DNA of 64,000 bases from positions 1,493,001-1,557,000 of the forward strand of contig JANTQA010000070.1 of the NCBI GenBank assembly GCA_027625915.1, given 5' to 3'. Below, piece by piece: positions 46,642-58,670 of this stretch; the first letter of the stretch is position 1, and every line of letters starts with the position of its first letter. A model generated the notes under the pieces. The model saw only the letters and a list, made by a program, of their open reading frames with translations. It ran no database searches and was not told where the DNA came from. This stretch comes from Anaeramoeba flamelloides. Lineage: Eukaryota; Metamonada; Anaeramoebidae. Position numbers and translations under genes: made by a program.

Positions 46642-49600
46642 CTATTTTTATTCTTACACATTAATGTATTTTTTTTTTTTTTTTTTTAACAGCTGTATAC
46701 TTTTCTTTCCTTTTTTTCTTAACATTTTTCTTCTTTTTCTTCTTTTTTTTCTTCTTTTTTTGTCAATTAATTATTAAATATAATTAAATTTTCACTAAAA
46801 AACAAAAATTGAATTATTTACATCCGATTTTAAGTAAATTAATAAAAATACTTTCGTTTTTTTTTTCATAAAATAAATATACTTTAATTCATGTTTTAAA
46901 TTAGTGTTAAAAAAGTCTATCTTTTCACACATTAATTGTATTTTCAACTTGAAGTTAAATTTTAAGATATATTTTAATAATCAATAACTTAAATTACATA
47001 AAAGAACATTATTTGTATACAACGTGCTTTTTAGGATTGGTTAGGAAAGTAATAATATTTTTGAAAAAATGAAATTTATTCTTCAAAAAAAAAAAAAAAA
47101 AGATAAAAATTTTTCAAAAATACATTAAAAAAATTCAATGGGCAAATGATTAATTGGAATTGTAAAAAGTTTACTTCGAAACTTTAAAATTTTTTTAGTT
47201 ATTAAAATTAATTGTTTTTATTGAAAGGTGAAAAAGAAAAATTTGAATTGTTTTTTAAGATAAAAATTAACTGTTGATATGACAGAGAACGTCAGTTACA
47301 AACAAACTTCATTGGTGGAAGTCCGAAATTTTCTAAAATCAAATGAAACAATTGCTTAACTCAACATTTTTTCTAATGTTGGTGGGTATAAGTGTTTGTA
47401 AAAATATAGCTTATTTTCGAAAAATTTTTTCTTAAGGGAATTGATAAATTTTTCTAATTTTGAAGTATCAAGGGTTGAAAAGATATTGAATCCTAAAAAA
47501 AATTTTTTTAACTAAATATATCTGTGTTCAAACAAAAAGGGAAGAGTTAGATCTCCTAATTTAAAATATTTTTTTCCTAATTAAAAAATCGAAATCAAAA
47601 AAATGAAAAAATTCATTAAAAAAAAAACCAAAAAATAAAAATTGGTTATTTCTTGATCTTATCTATTATATTTGATATAATTACTTATTCTTTATTTGGT
47701 TTTATTTTTTATTCTTCATGGAAATACTTTTTGGAAAATGTTTTAGAAAAAAATTATTTTTTATTTCACAGAATTACAGAAAGAAATTTAAAAATCCTAT
47801 TTTCATTTAATTCATCTAATTCTAGTTTTATTTCAGAAAATAAGATGGTTTTTAAATTCCTCTTTATAAATAAAGATTTATTGGATGAATTCATTTGATT
47901 TTAAAAGAAATTATTCTTCTTCAAATACTAAAACCAAAATAATTATGAAGTATTGTTTCAATTTTTTAACAGGGTTTTCTTTTTATTTGATCAAAAACTT
48001 TTATTGTAATTTTGATTTTGGTAATTTAATCCCTTTACTTTTTTTAATCTTTGAAGCAATATTCTTTGTTTCAGTTAGTATTTGATGTAAAAATATTGAA
48101 ATTTCAAATTTTGAAAACAAATTTATCAAAAAGCAGATTACTTTTAAAAAACATCAAATAGGAATGGTTGAAAATTTAACTATAATACCTTCTGTTTGGG
48201 TTCATTCAGATTAAGAAAGTAAAGATTCAACAAAGAATTAAAAATGTACTTTGATTAATTGTTTATATTTGTGTGTTTAAACTGGTTTCTGATGTATAAG
48301 TGATATTTTTATTTCGTAGCATTTGAAAAAAAAGGCTTTGTTTAACAGGCCATTCTTTCATTATTTTCTTTCTTTTACTAATTAATGAATTTCCATGATC
48401 TTATTTAGCATATTTAAGATTTAAAAACCTAATTATAGAAAAAAAAAAATAAAATGAAAAAAAAAAAGTTCAAAAAATTAGAAAATTTAAATATTCTTCT
48501 CTGATTTATTATTCTTATTTTCAACAAATAAAGAAACGAATGATATTTTGGTTTGAATATCCCACTATCCCATATGTATAAAAAACACCTTTATTTACAT
48601 TTCTTACGATTAACTTTTCCCAATAGTAAAATATACCCACTTACTTGATCTAAAACAGTTTTAGGAACAATTCAATAAATTTAAAAAAAAAAAAAAAAAC
48701 AATTGAAATGCTAATTATATACAAGAATAATATTTTTATTATTATCTAAAAAAAATGAAAAGAATAAAAACTTTTTATTTTTGGTTGCTTCATATTTTAT
48801 TTTTAAATATCAAATACCCTCTTTTATCAAAATGGTGTTTTTAATGTGTATCCTATCGAATGGATTCAGTATCTTTTTTTTTTGAACGAACTTTAGAAGA
48901 AAGTTGAACGAGAAAAAACAGTATAATTTAAAAGAGATTTTTTGTATTTTTTTAAAAAAATTAGATATTTATCAGTTTAGTGGCCTTAATATTGAGTGGT
49001 ATCATTTACAAGTTATTTTTGTCCACTTTCTCAACAGATAATACGATTTTTTTCTTCTTTCAACAAAGAAGTCCATTTTTTTTTTTTCATCTTTTGGAAA
49101 TATTTTGATAAACTTTATTTCAAATATATTAAATATTTATAATTTAATCATAATTAATACATCTATAAATTTGATATTACACGTTTCCAAATTTAATCAT
49201 TCAACTAAGATAGATATCCAGAGTTCCAAAAATCATTACATTTTTAGAATTTTCTCGAATCTCACAAAAATTAAAATTAGAAATAATAATAATTAAATAA
49301 TTCCAATAGAATCAATTCTTATCAAACATTTTCTACTTATTAAAGAAGCTTATAAGATAAATTTTTCAAAAAGATTAAAAAATATTTTATTCTGATTTCA
49401 TGGAATCAAAAAATGAATTTTTATCTATTAACAAAACTCTCGTAAAAAAAAAAAAGATTCTTTTGATTCCATTTCAAAGTAAAATAATATTCTGATCAGT
49501 AATAAACTTAAAAAGATCCAGATTGACGAAAAGGTGATGAAAACTAAAATCTCAAGTAGCAAAACCTAAAACATTTATTTTTTTGGTTAATATGAAATTC

Positions 49601-50161
49601 TTTTTGAAAACAAAAAAAAATAATATTAATTATTAAAATTTGAAAATGATGTGATTTTTTGAAAAAACCAAATGTAAACAAGAAATAAGTTGAGACTTAT
49701 CATTGAAAGAAAAAAGAATAATTTGATTCCATGGAAACAAAACAATTATTATTTACATTTATTTCAAAAAAGAATCAAAATGTAAACTCTGAAGATATTT
49801 TTATACGAAATGATAGATTATTGCCCCACTTTTCCGAAATACCTTATTGTTGGTTTTACTAATTTTTTATTTCTTTTTGTTTTCATTTATTTTTTACTCT
49901 AGAGATTATACATTGAAAAAAATATAACTTTTTTAGATAATTCCTTAAAGTTGTAAAATAAAATCAAAAAAAAAAAAAAATTAAAATCTTTTATCATTTT
50001 CAAAATTGTATCTCTGAATAGCAAATAATTATTTAAATTCCAATCTAAAATAAAACATGGCATAAAAATAAAAATAAATCTTTTTTTGATTTTAATTGTT
50101 GCTTGTTTAAGACAAAAAAGGGTTAATATCTCTCTAAAAATAAATAAAATTTAATGGATGA
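46642..50161. other. Intergenic stretch between convergent 7TM and PLD genes
   Basis: 3.5 kb holding family B copy 3 (about 47570-48680) and a family F copy (about 48940-49300). The frames at 47653-47898 and 47885-48085 lie inside repeat B. Directly after the 7TM stop is a T/TTC-rich tract (46670-46760). No gene seen. Confidence 0.5.
47570..48680 (+). repeat. Dispersed repeat family B, copy 3
   Basis: Matches copy 2 with TTGATCTTATCTATTATATTTGA, GGTTTTATTTTTTATTCTTC, CCTATTTTCATTTAATTCATC, TTTGAAGCAATATTCTTTG and ATAGGAAT. The best-preserved open frame (81 codons from 47653) is hydrophobic and cannot be assigned. Confidence 0.65.
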
Positions 50162-51790
50162 TTATAAATCTGGTAGTATTGATAGATCATATGTATATTT
50201 GGAATTCCAATCTCTATCAAAACGTTGCTGCACTTGGTCTATGATTTCTTCATGGTAAGAATTAAAGCTGACGCCAGCGGTTGACATGAAATAATCTGCA
50301 GACCAATTACTAGTATCAATGAAAACTTGCTTTTCGGAGACTGCATATTTGGCATGGTTAACTCTTGTAAAGGGGATTTGTTCACCGTCCCTATCTGGCA
50401 CGATAAAAACTTTCACAGTTATATTTGCTAATTCGTTTAATGATTTAAAAAACTGGTACATTGCTGGTCTTGTATGGTTCCATTTGCCAATTAAAAAGCG
50501 TATGTTGACGTTCCTATGATAAGACGCGTTTCTTAATGCAGTGTCAAGTACTGGCCAATAGATGCTGCCGTCTTGATATAAATAAGCCGGGATGTAATCC
50601 ATTACTTCCAACGACAACGAGGATTCTGCGTTGTTGATAATATGGAGAATTGCATCCAAATCCTGTGCTCTCCCTGGAGGGCTCATCTCTGGGGGGGACG
50701 AAGCAATAAAGACATTATTGTCTTTCGAATTCAAGGTTACGGTGGCAGGTGTTTCTATGTTCCACTGGGTAGCTAATTCGTCATCGTAGTCTGGGTGTTG
50801 ATCAAGTTTTTTTGTAGTGTTTCCAAATTGCCAATATACTTTGAAGATCTTTTCAAGATCGCGTGCGAGGCATTCGCAATTAAAAATTAAGATTCCCAAT
50901 TCCTTGACTTGTGCTAATGATCTCCAATCCATATTAGCTGAGCCCACATAAAAGTTTGTATTGTCAACGATCATAAACTTTGTATGCAAAATCCCTGCAC
51001 CAATTAATTCCGTAAAGTCCAGGATTTTGACCTTGATGTTCTTGGAATAGCGCAACAAAGACTTATAGTCCATGTTGTCTGTCTCGTTACTGTTTTTGTT
51101 TTCTGCAATCCTAATCTCGACTCCTCGATCGGCTGCCCTTTTGATTGCAGCAAAAACTAAAGCGCCAAAGGAGCCATTTGCATGATCATAATCAGATCCC
51201 TCCGAAAGTGTCATATAAAAGCATGCAATATCGAGGGTCTTGGTTGCAGAATCAATTAGCTTGATCCAACCTTCATGAGTCAAGTTGGATGATTCTAACT
51301 CAAGGCCTTGTGGGATGCTTTCTAAGATTGTGAATTCACCTTCTCTTTCAAGATTTGTTTATATGTTTATTTGTTGGTTTGTTTGTTGTATTATTGATTT
51401 GTTTGTTTGTTTGTTGGTTGTTCAAAAATTTAAATGTTTGTTTACATTTAGAAAAGCAAAGTCAGAAGAGTAAAGTTGAAAGAATTGTCTTGTTTTTGTT
51501 TTTTTTTTTTTTTTCCTCTGTTTTGAAAGGGTTCACCGATCCAAACAAGAAACCTGACAAAAATTAATTTCTGAACCCCGCTTTTAAAAATAAGAATTTA
51601 TAAAGAAATTTTACTTGCAGCTGTATGTCTGAAGTTCAGATTTTTTGTTCGTCAAAGCAATTGGAACAATAATAATGAGCAAAAGGAAAAAAAAAGCACA
51701 TAATGACCATTGCCAGATTTTAATCGACTTTATACCATTTTTTCCAAATTTTGAGGTTGGTTCAATAAACAATTTGTTCTCTTTTTTCAT
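50162..51790 (-). CDS. PLD3/PLD4-type phospholipase D, type II membrane protein, 2 exons, 452 aa
   Basis: Exons are 51790-51615 and 51344-50162, joined across a 270-base intron (donor GTAAAA, acceptor TTGAAAG). Exon 1 encodes a short cytoplasmic tail and one membrane anchor (about 28-47, with AFFFLLLIIIVPIA), then YSCK. Exon 2 starts EGEFTILESIPQGLE, matching the LVESIPEGLEY that follows the anchor in PLD3. Two phosphodiesterase motifs are present: HTKFMIVD at 179-186 with the GSANMDWRSL box, and HAKYAVSE at 389-396 with DTSNWSADYF. Glu in place of Asp in the second motif is normal for PLD3/4. Animal members work in the lysosome lumen as 5'-3' exonucleases and make the lipid BMP; a similar luminal role here is inferred. 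Exon 2 has no ATG at its 5' end, so the anchor exon is needed. Length fits the family (~490) with a short C terminus. Confidence 0.9.
51351..51425. repeat. TTTG/TTTA tandem tract in the PLD intron
   Basis: A run of TTTG units with some TTTA and TTGG variants lies just inside the acceptor end of the intron (minus strand CAAA/TAAA). It creates misleading open frames on the plus strand that read as a hydrophobic peptide. Confidence 0.85.
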
Positions 51791-51874
51791 TTTAAGAAAA
51801 GAAGAAAAAAAACTTGAAAAAATGACAAAAATTTACCTGTTTATTTTGTCGACTATTTGCTTTTTCCAAAGTTC

Positions 51875-52265
51875 TTTTAAAGTTGGTTAGGTTCCTTTGG
51901 TTTCTCATAGCCAGTTCTTTCAGGACTCTTATTTTTGTTTTTTGAGATATTTGGAGGTAAAAGAGGAATCACAAATCATTAAAAGAATAAGTAAACTCGT
52001 TAAAGATTAGATCCCAAATAAACGGAACTAGTTCTGATTAGATCTTAAGTCAACTGTGTAGGAATTGAAGTAATGGAAGTGAATTGAATCCAACTAGAGC
52101 GATTTTGACACCAAACTGAAGTGAATCGATAGTTACGAATAATCTTAAGAGTTGGCTATTAGATTGGGTTTTTGATTGTAGTTTGTTTTTTTAGACTTTG
52201 GTGTTGTATAAACAAGATTTAGGAAACAGGCAAAAAAAAAATAAAAAAAAAAAAGTAAACAGAAA
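51875..52265 (+). repeat. Repeat family D, copy 2, directly upstream of the PLD gene
   Basis: It aligns with 38255-38620: GTTAAAGATTAGATC, TGAATTGAATCCAACTAGAGCGAT, CAAACTGAAGTGAATCG, ATTGGGTTTTTGATTG and ACAAGATTTAGGAAAC, ending in an A-tract. It begins 85 bases upstream of the PLD start codon, which runs on the other strand, so it may overlap that gene's promoter. Confidence 0.55.
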
Positions 52266-53583
52266 AAGAAAATTTTTTTGCAAACAAAATTTTATTCTTA
52301 AGGGATGAGTAACTCATATTTTTTTTCCCATAGTCAATAGAATCATTAATCACACAACGATACGATTAAACCGATATAAAACTTCTTTTATCAACTTTAG
52401 AGAAATGAATAATCATTGTTAAAAAGATTTCTATATTCCTATGAAATTTTCAGTCAAAAGATCTGATGCTTTTTTTGTTTGGATTTTTTTTTTGAAAAAA
52501 AAATTTGCAAAAAAATTTAATTTTGAAGTAATCTCACTTTTAGTAATTTCCGAGAGTCTTTATGAACAAGTAAACCTTGGAAATTTAATCTTATTTTAAA
52601 AATATAATAAAAATCAATCAGATATTGTATCCTTGAAGAGCTAAACAAATTGATCATTTATTTGATTCACAAATATTTATTAAATTTCTTGAAACTTAAA
52701 AGATTATTCAAGATCTCTATTCAAATAAAAAGAGTATAAAAAATGAATTTTTCTTATTAAAATCAGTTATTTGATCATATCTATTAAATATTTTCATAGA
52801 AATATACATTTGAATTCTTTTTATTTGTTTGAAAATCTTTAAAAAATTGAGAAATAATTGAAAAGTTTATTGATAAATTTAATATTTGGGTTGTAAATGA
52901 CTGACTAAAATAATTAAGATTGGGTTATTAATTATTGATTATAAAGAATCAAATTAAAAAGAATTTCTTTTGATTATAAGTTGAATTTTCCAGGTTTTAA
53001 AAAAGTATTATGGGAGAATTTTTAATTCGATTGTTTGGTTCTTTTTCTCAGATTTTTTTATATGTTCAATCAAGAGAAAAAATTGATTTGAACTGTTCTT
53101 TGAATCAAAAAATTAGATTTTTTACAAGTATAAAATAATTATTGAATTTTTATGAAATTAAGTAGATTTTTTAAACTGAGTTATTATAGAACTTAGTGTT
53201 TTTTTTTTTAAGGGTATTTTTGTACACTTCCAATACAGGCAATAAGATTTCAATCTTCTTTCAAAGAAAATATTTTTTTTTAAATAGTTCTGAAAAATTT
53301 TGGATTTTGAATTTTTCAAAAATGAGAAAAATAGATCCATCTTTAAAAAACAATAATTCATTTCTAAAAATAGTATTAAAAGTAAGTTTTGTCTTGTAGT
53401 AATCAAAATTTTACTTTGTTTTTCAATTTCAAGATGCAGTAAATTTTATTTGAATTTTTTATTGGATTTACTTAAGGATTTTCTTTAATTTACCAGCCCC
53501 TTAAAAACTTAGAAATGTATGGATCGTACGCACCTATAACGTTTTGATTTAAAACGTAATAAAGTAACCTTTTCCGTTTTAAC

Positions 53584-53788
53584 TACAGTCAGTTTCACTT
53601 TTAAGGCACAAACTTTCAACGAAATTTAAGGAACAAAAATAATCTCAAATTAAAACACATTTTTTGGAATTTTTTTTTTTTACAATTTATTTTTACTAGA
53701 ATTTGAATTTTGTGCCTTAATTTGAGATTATTTTTGTGCCTTAAATTTCGTTGAAAGTTTGTGCCTTAAAAGCGAAACCGATTTTATA
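53584..53788. mobile_element. Tc1/mariner-type MITE, copy 1
   Basis: The left end is TACAGTCAGTTTCACTTTTA; the right end (GTGCCTTAAAAGCGAAACCG) has decayed. Each arm carries repeated TAAGGCACAAA-type words (three per arm in the best copy). These are probably transposase-binding sites. Almost the entire element is one imperfect palindrome around a short AT-rich centre. Confidence 0.88.
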
Positions 53789-54219
53789 GTTCCTCAAATA
53801 TTTAGATATGTTTATTAAAAGAATTTATGTTGGATGGATACAAATTTTTACACAAAAGGAAATGACCACCAACCCATTCAACACCCAGGGTGCAAAAAAA
53901 AACTTTAAGGTTGACTGATATTTGAATTATAAATGGGAAAATGTTTTATCACTTCCCTTTCCATATTTCTTTTTTATATTTAGAGTTTTCAATGAAGTAG
54001 ATTGTAATTTTAAAACTCTATCTGATAAAAGGAATTGAAAATGAAGTGATAATTTTTCCCGTTAGTAATTCTATTATTAGTAAGTGATTTACATGAAAAA
54101 TAAATTCTTTGAAATCCAAATTTTTTTTTGTAATTATAATAACTGTGTTGGATAAAAAATTACAAACCGAACCAACATGTGATATACAATCGATTTCTAA
54201 AAACCAACAATGAAAAACA

Positions 54220-54480
54220 ATTACTAATAAATTCGAAGAAATATCTGAAAAATTTTAATTTCTGTCCCGTTTTCCAAATTTTTTATGCTAAATCTTTGAT
54301 TAATACATTATATTGATTTAAATTTTAAGAAACTTTGTAAAAGTTGCTTGAATTTTAAAAATTTTTTTTGATTGAGTTGTTTTATTTCTTGAGTTAATTG
54401 ATTTTAAAAATGGAAATTGAACTAAAAAATCCATAAAATAACTTTGAATTTATCAATAATTTTCAAAAAAAGAGCCCAAT
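54220..54480 (+). repeat. Dispersed repeat family E, copy 2
   Basis: It aligns with 58415-58670 on the same strand, 4.2 kb away. Shared words in order are AAATATCTGAAAA.TTTTAATT, AAGAAACTTTGTAAAA, GTTAATTGATT, AAAATGGAAATT and TTTGAATTTATC. Non-coding. Confidence 0.65.
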
Positions 54481-55079
54481 ATATGATACCCAATATGTAA
54501 TTTGAATGGTTTTTATTTTTCATTTGCAAAACAATTCTGTTTATTTTGAAGTGTCTTGCTTTGAATCTTTTTTGATATCAAATAGAATTTTTTTTTCTTT
54601 TTTTTTTAATTTCCAAAAAATGAGTATTTTTTTAAATATTGTTATAATCACTAAATTTCAAATATAGAGTATTCCAAAAAAAAAAAAAAAATAGATTAAA
54701 TTGAAATTAATTTATTGTGTATTGAAAGTCAATAATTTATTTTTAATTGAAAAAATTTAAGTATTTGGTAATATAAAATAAGAAAAGATTGATTTTTTTT
54801 TGACAAAATTGGTATTTTTTTGGAATCGATACCACTTTTCAAACTTTTTTTTGTTAATTGAATTATTAGAAATTCAGAATAAGAGAATCTGTTTTCGATC
54901 TATTTTTTTCTTTATTGTATTTTTTCAATTGAGATACCTATGATCGTTTACTTTTTTTAGTCTGTTTGTTTTTTTTTTTCAAACCAAAAAAAGTTCAATT
55001 TCACAATATACATTTTAGTGGATAGCCCCCCACCCCGTAATGATATAAAATTTATGGAAAGTTCCTAAATTCAAAATCA

Positions 55080-55280
55080 TACAGTCAGTTTCACTTTTAA
55101 GGCACAAACATTCAACGAAATTTAAGGCACAAAAAAAATCTCAAATTAAGGCACAAAATTCAAATTCTAGTAACAATAAATTGTAAAAATTAAAATTACA
55201 AATTTTGTGCCTTAATTTGAGATTTTTTTGTGCCTTAAATTTCGTTGAAAGTTTGTGCCTTAAAAGTGAAACTGACTGTA
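55080..55280. mobile_element. Tc1/mariner-type MITE, copy 2 (best preserved)
   Basis: Both ends are intact: TACAGTCAGTTTCACTTTTA at the left and its exact inverse ending GAAACTGACTGTA at the right, 201 bases including the TA on each side. Each arm holds three TTAAGGCACAAA-type words at ~27-base spacing. There is no coding frame; mobilisation would need a transposase from elsewhere. Confidence 0.93.
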
Positions 55281-56040
55281 AATTATTTTTCAAATCTACC
55301 ATATAAACAAGGAATTGTAAAATCATTGATTTGATATGATGGTTATATTATTGTTTGATTAGAATTATCAATAATCATTAATAACAATTTGCTTTATTTG
55401 TTTGAAAATATTTTATAATAATGTTAAAGTTTTTTGATACTTTTAATCTTCAGGTTATTTAAATATCCTTGGAATAATTAATATTTTGTTATTAAATATT
55501 GATTAAAAATAATCAAATTAAAAAGTATTTCTTTTGATTATAAGTTGAATTTTCCCGGTTTTACAAAATTATTTTGGGGCTATTTTTAATTAAATTAGTT
55601 AAATTTGGTTGTTTTTTCTGAGACTTTTTTATAAAAATATCAGGGAATAAACGATTCAATTTGTTTTTTTTTTAGAATAAAGAAATTAGCTTTTTTCAAA
55701 ATTTAATACAATGATTGTAATTTTGTTTTTTTTTTTTAAAATACTTCTCATTCAAACTATTTTAATACTGAATGGTATCATTTTGAAAGGATTTTTTGTC
55801 CATTTTCCCTACAGATAATACGAATTTTTACTTCTTTCAAAGTAAATAATATTTTCTGAAATAATTTGAAAATATGTTCAATTTTAAATTTTTGACAAAA
55901 ATGAGAAAAATTAAACTAACCTTTAAAAAGATTGATTTTTTTCAGAAAATACCAACAAAAGGAAATTTGTTTTATAGTAATCATATTTTGACACCATTTT
56001 TCAAATTCAAGATAAAGGTTTTTTTTTTTATTTGCCATTA

Positions 56041-56841
56041 ATTTTCTTTTTCATTATGTTTTACTTTTAGGTTTGCAATCCCGGAAGAATGAAATTAAAC
56101 CATGTTGTATTACATGCTACGTTCACGTTTTCTTGGTTCTTAGATGATCGATCTTTAACTTGTAATGAATTAAATAGTGGTTCAAAAATGAATTTATATA
56201 ATTATTTGTTTTTGAAATTCTAATTGAAGAGTATAAGAAGAATAGGTTGGAAAGTTTCAAATAAAAAACTATCTGTTTGAGGATTATCAATTGGAATTTT
56301 CATTCGGCTTTTACTCAATTAAGAATAATAAAAAAAAAATTGTTTTTAAAAGTTTCAAATAAAGCCAAGCCTAATTAAAACGATAATTGAGAACATATAA
56401 AATTAAAATTATTAAAGTAAACCCATTCAAGTCTATTATTATTCCACTCTTCATTTCGAATTTCAAAAACAAATAATTATGTACAGGTAGTTCCACTTTT
56501 GAGACACAAACTTTCAACAAAATTTAAAGTACAAAAAAAATCTTAAATTTAAACACAAAATTCCGATTCAAGTATATTAATTTGAGTAAAAAAAAAAAAT
56601 TCCAAAAAATGTGCCTTAATTTTTATTTTTTTGTGCCTTAAATCTTATTGAAAGTTTGTGCCTTACATGTGAAACTGACTGTAAATTCATTTTTTAACCA
56701 CTATTTAATTCATTACAAGTTAAAGATCGATCATCTAAGTACCAAGAAAACGTGAACGTAACACGTAACACAACATGGTTTAATTTCATTCTTCAGAGAT
56801 TGCAAACCTTAAAGTAAAACATAATGAAAAAGAAAAAAAAA
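56041..56841. mobile_element. Long palindrome (foldback element), ~200-base arms, carrying MITE copy 3
   Basis: The left arm (56041-56245) and the right arm (56432-56481 plus 56684-56841) are inverse copies at about nine in ten positions. Landmarks include GAATGAAATTAAACCATG, ACGTTCACGTTTTCTTGG, GATGATCGATCTTTAACTTG and TAATTATTTGTTTTTGAAATTC. The right arm is interrupted by the MITE at 56482-56683. The palindrome ends ~230 bases beyond the Rac stop codon, on that gene's 3' side. Confidence 0.88.
56482..56683. mobile_element. Tc1/mariner-type MITE, copy 3 (inserted in a palindrome arm)
   Basis: It starts TACAGGTAGTTCCACTTTTG and ends TGTGAAACTGACTGTA, with the usual GGCACAAA words, some altered. 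Removing it and one TA rejoins the right palindrome arm so that it matches the left arm (ATGAATT-TA-TATAATTATTTG against the inverse of AATAATTATG-TA-AATTCAT). This shows the TA target directly. Confidence 0.92.
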
Positions 56842-57070
56842 ATATCAAAGGAAAAAAGATATTATTAACAATATCAAATTTTTATTTCATTGTTTGTAAA
56901 AAAAAAGGAAAAGTCATTTTAAACAAGTGTGACCAATAAAAAAAATCAAAAAGATCCATAAAAATAGGTCTTCTGAAGTTTGTTATTAATTTTATAGAGG
57001 AATTTTGGAAAATTTTTTGTTACACTTTTTCAAAAGAAGCCAAAGAAAAGTTAAATAACAAAAAATTCAT

Positions 57071-57652
57071 TTAGAGGATCGAACAACCACCTCCTTTCTT
57101 TTTTTCAGGTTTTGGTGGAGACAAAACAGCTCTAATTGCTTCATCAAAAACAGCTTTCAAGTTCTTTTGAGTTAAAGCAGAGCATTCGATGTATTTAACT
57201 GCGCCAATTTCTTTGCTTAATTTCATTCCGTCTTGATAAGAGATTGGATCGAGATTCTTTTCTTTAAGTTTAAGGATGGTGTCTTGGTCGTCTCGAAGAT
57301 CTAATTTCGTTCCAACAAGGATTTTGGTGACGCCTGGGCAATGGTGTGAAATTTCTTGCACCCACTTGGCTTTCACATTTTCGAATGATGATGGGGAAAT
57401 CAATGAAAAGCAAATTAAAAAGACATCTGTTTGTGGATAGGATAATGGTCGAAGTCGATCATAATCTTCTTGTCCTGCTGTATCCCAAAGTCCCAAATTG
57501 ATTGGTTCACCGTCGACCATTACATTGGCTGAATAGTTATCAAATACAGTTGGGATGTATTCACCAGGAAAGGCATTAGTTGTGTAACTAATTAGTAAAC
57601 ATGTTTTACCAACAGCTCCATCTCCAACTACTACACATTTGATTGATCTCAT
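57071..57652 (-). CDS. Rac-family Rho GTPase, 193 aa, intronless
   Basis: A molecular switch for actin assembly (WAVE/Arp2/3, PAK and oxidase-type effectors) at the plasma membrane. The sequence is colinear with human Rac1. The P-loop is GDGAVGKT at 10-17 with Gly12. Switch I is [13 protein letters not shown] (Thr35), switch [21 protein letters not shown] (Gln61), and base recognition TKLDL and ECSAL. The Rho-specific insert helix is present ([14 protein letters not shown]). The C terminus has a short basic stretch (PEKKKGGG) and the CAAX box CSIL; a final Leu predicts geranylgeranylation. It is 193 residues against 192 for Rac1. The basic stretch is weaker than in Rac1 (three Lys only), so membrane binding may differ. 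The ATG is fixed by alignment. The gene is one of only two here without introns. Confidence 0.97.
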   Translation of the reverse strand: MRSIKCVVVGDGAVGKTCLLISYTTNAFPGEYIPTVFDNYSANVMVDGEPINLGLWDTAGQEDYDRLRPLSYPQTDVFLICFSLISPSSFENVKAKWVQEISHHCPGVTKILVGTKLDLRDDQDTILKLKEKNLDPISYQDGMKLSKEIGAVKYIECSALTQKNLKAVFDEAIRAVLSPPKPEKKKGGGCSIL

Positions 57653-58414
57653 TTCTTGAGTTTATTTGGTTGTGATAAAAAGGAAAAGTCTTTTAAAAAA
57701 AATGAATTTTACAAATGAAAATTTTCTTTTTTAATTCAGATTATTCGACTTTTATTTCAAACTTTTCGAAAAATTTCAAATGTTAAACTTACAATTAGAT
57801 TTATTTTTTTAATAGCAATAGTTCCTCAAGAACAAAAGGATCAAGTACAATGATACTATAATTTTCTTAATACTGAAATTGAACATATTTTTGATTAATT
57901 CAAAACAATTGGCTTATTAGCTGATCTTTAATTATCAAATGTAAGAAATTGTCACTTCAATTTTTTTTTACTTTTCCCATATTCGATAAGGAAATAGAGA
58001 ATTAGATTGAAATTTGATCTCTCTCTATTTGTATGCACTTTTTGTCAATTATCAATATTAGTATCTCAAAGAATCCTTAGTGAAAACTTAGATTGAAGAA
58101 TTGAAAAACAAGAACAATATGAATTTATTTCCCTTTAACCTTTCAAAGGGTTACTTTTTTCCAAATTTTGTAGGATCTTTTCTGAAAAAAACAAAAGATT
58201 CCACAATCCATTCAAAATCCCTTATTTTTCAGAACATTTTTAAACTTTAACAATAACATAATTTTTTTTTTTTCCCTTATGCCCTTAAATAGGTTTTTGA
58301 TCTTGATAATTTTTAAAGTGTCTAGTTAGCAAATTATAAATAGTGTTATTATATGCGTTCGTTTATGCAATACTATTTTAAGTCTTCGTTGTTTAATCAG
58401 AACTAATATTCTAT

Positions 58415-58670
58415 TATACTGATAAATTCAAAAAAATATCTGAAAAGTTTTAATTCATTATTCTTTTTTTACAAATTTTTTTACACAAGCTTTGAATACA
58501 TTATTCTATGTGTTTAAATGTGAAGAAACTTTGTAAAATTGATTTAACTTTAAAAAGATTTTTTATCATAAGTTGTTTGATTCTTTGGGTTAATTGATTA
58601 CCAAAATGGAAATTTAACTAAATATTTTATCAAATAAATTTGAATTTATCGATAAGTTGTTACAATGAGA
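58415..58670 (+). repeat. Dispersed repeat family E, copy 3
   Basis: Direct-orientation match to 54220-54480 and a weaker match to 35560-35830. Shared words are listed at copy 2. Confidence 0.6.

Larger units (their letters stand above)
51791..57070. other. 5.3 kb repeat-rich region between PLD and Rac genes
   Basis: Contents: family D copy 2 (51875-52265), family F copies (about 53100-53470 and 55660-56040), MITE copies 1-3 (53584-53788, 55080-55280, 56482-56683), family E copy 2 (about 54220-54480) and a palindrome (56041-56841). I see no gene. Frames at 53158-53406 and 55141-55326 fall within repeat F and MITE copy 2. Confidence 0.55.

Noticed and set aside
51285-51567. Plus-strand hydrophobic frames near 51.3-51.6 kb that look like a membrane helix
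   Set aside because: They are translations of the TTTG/TTTA tandem inside the PLD intron.
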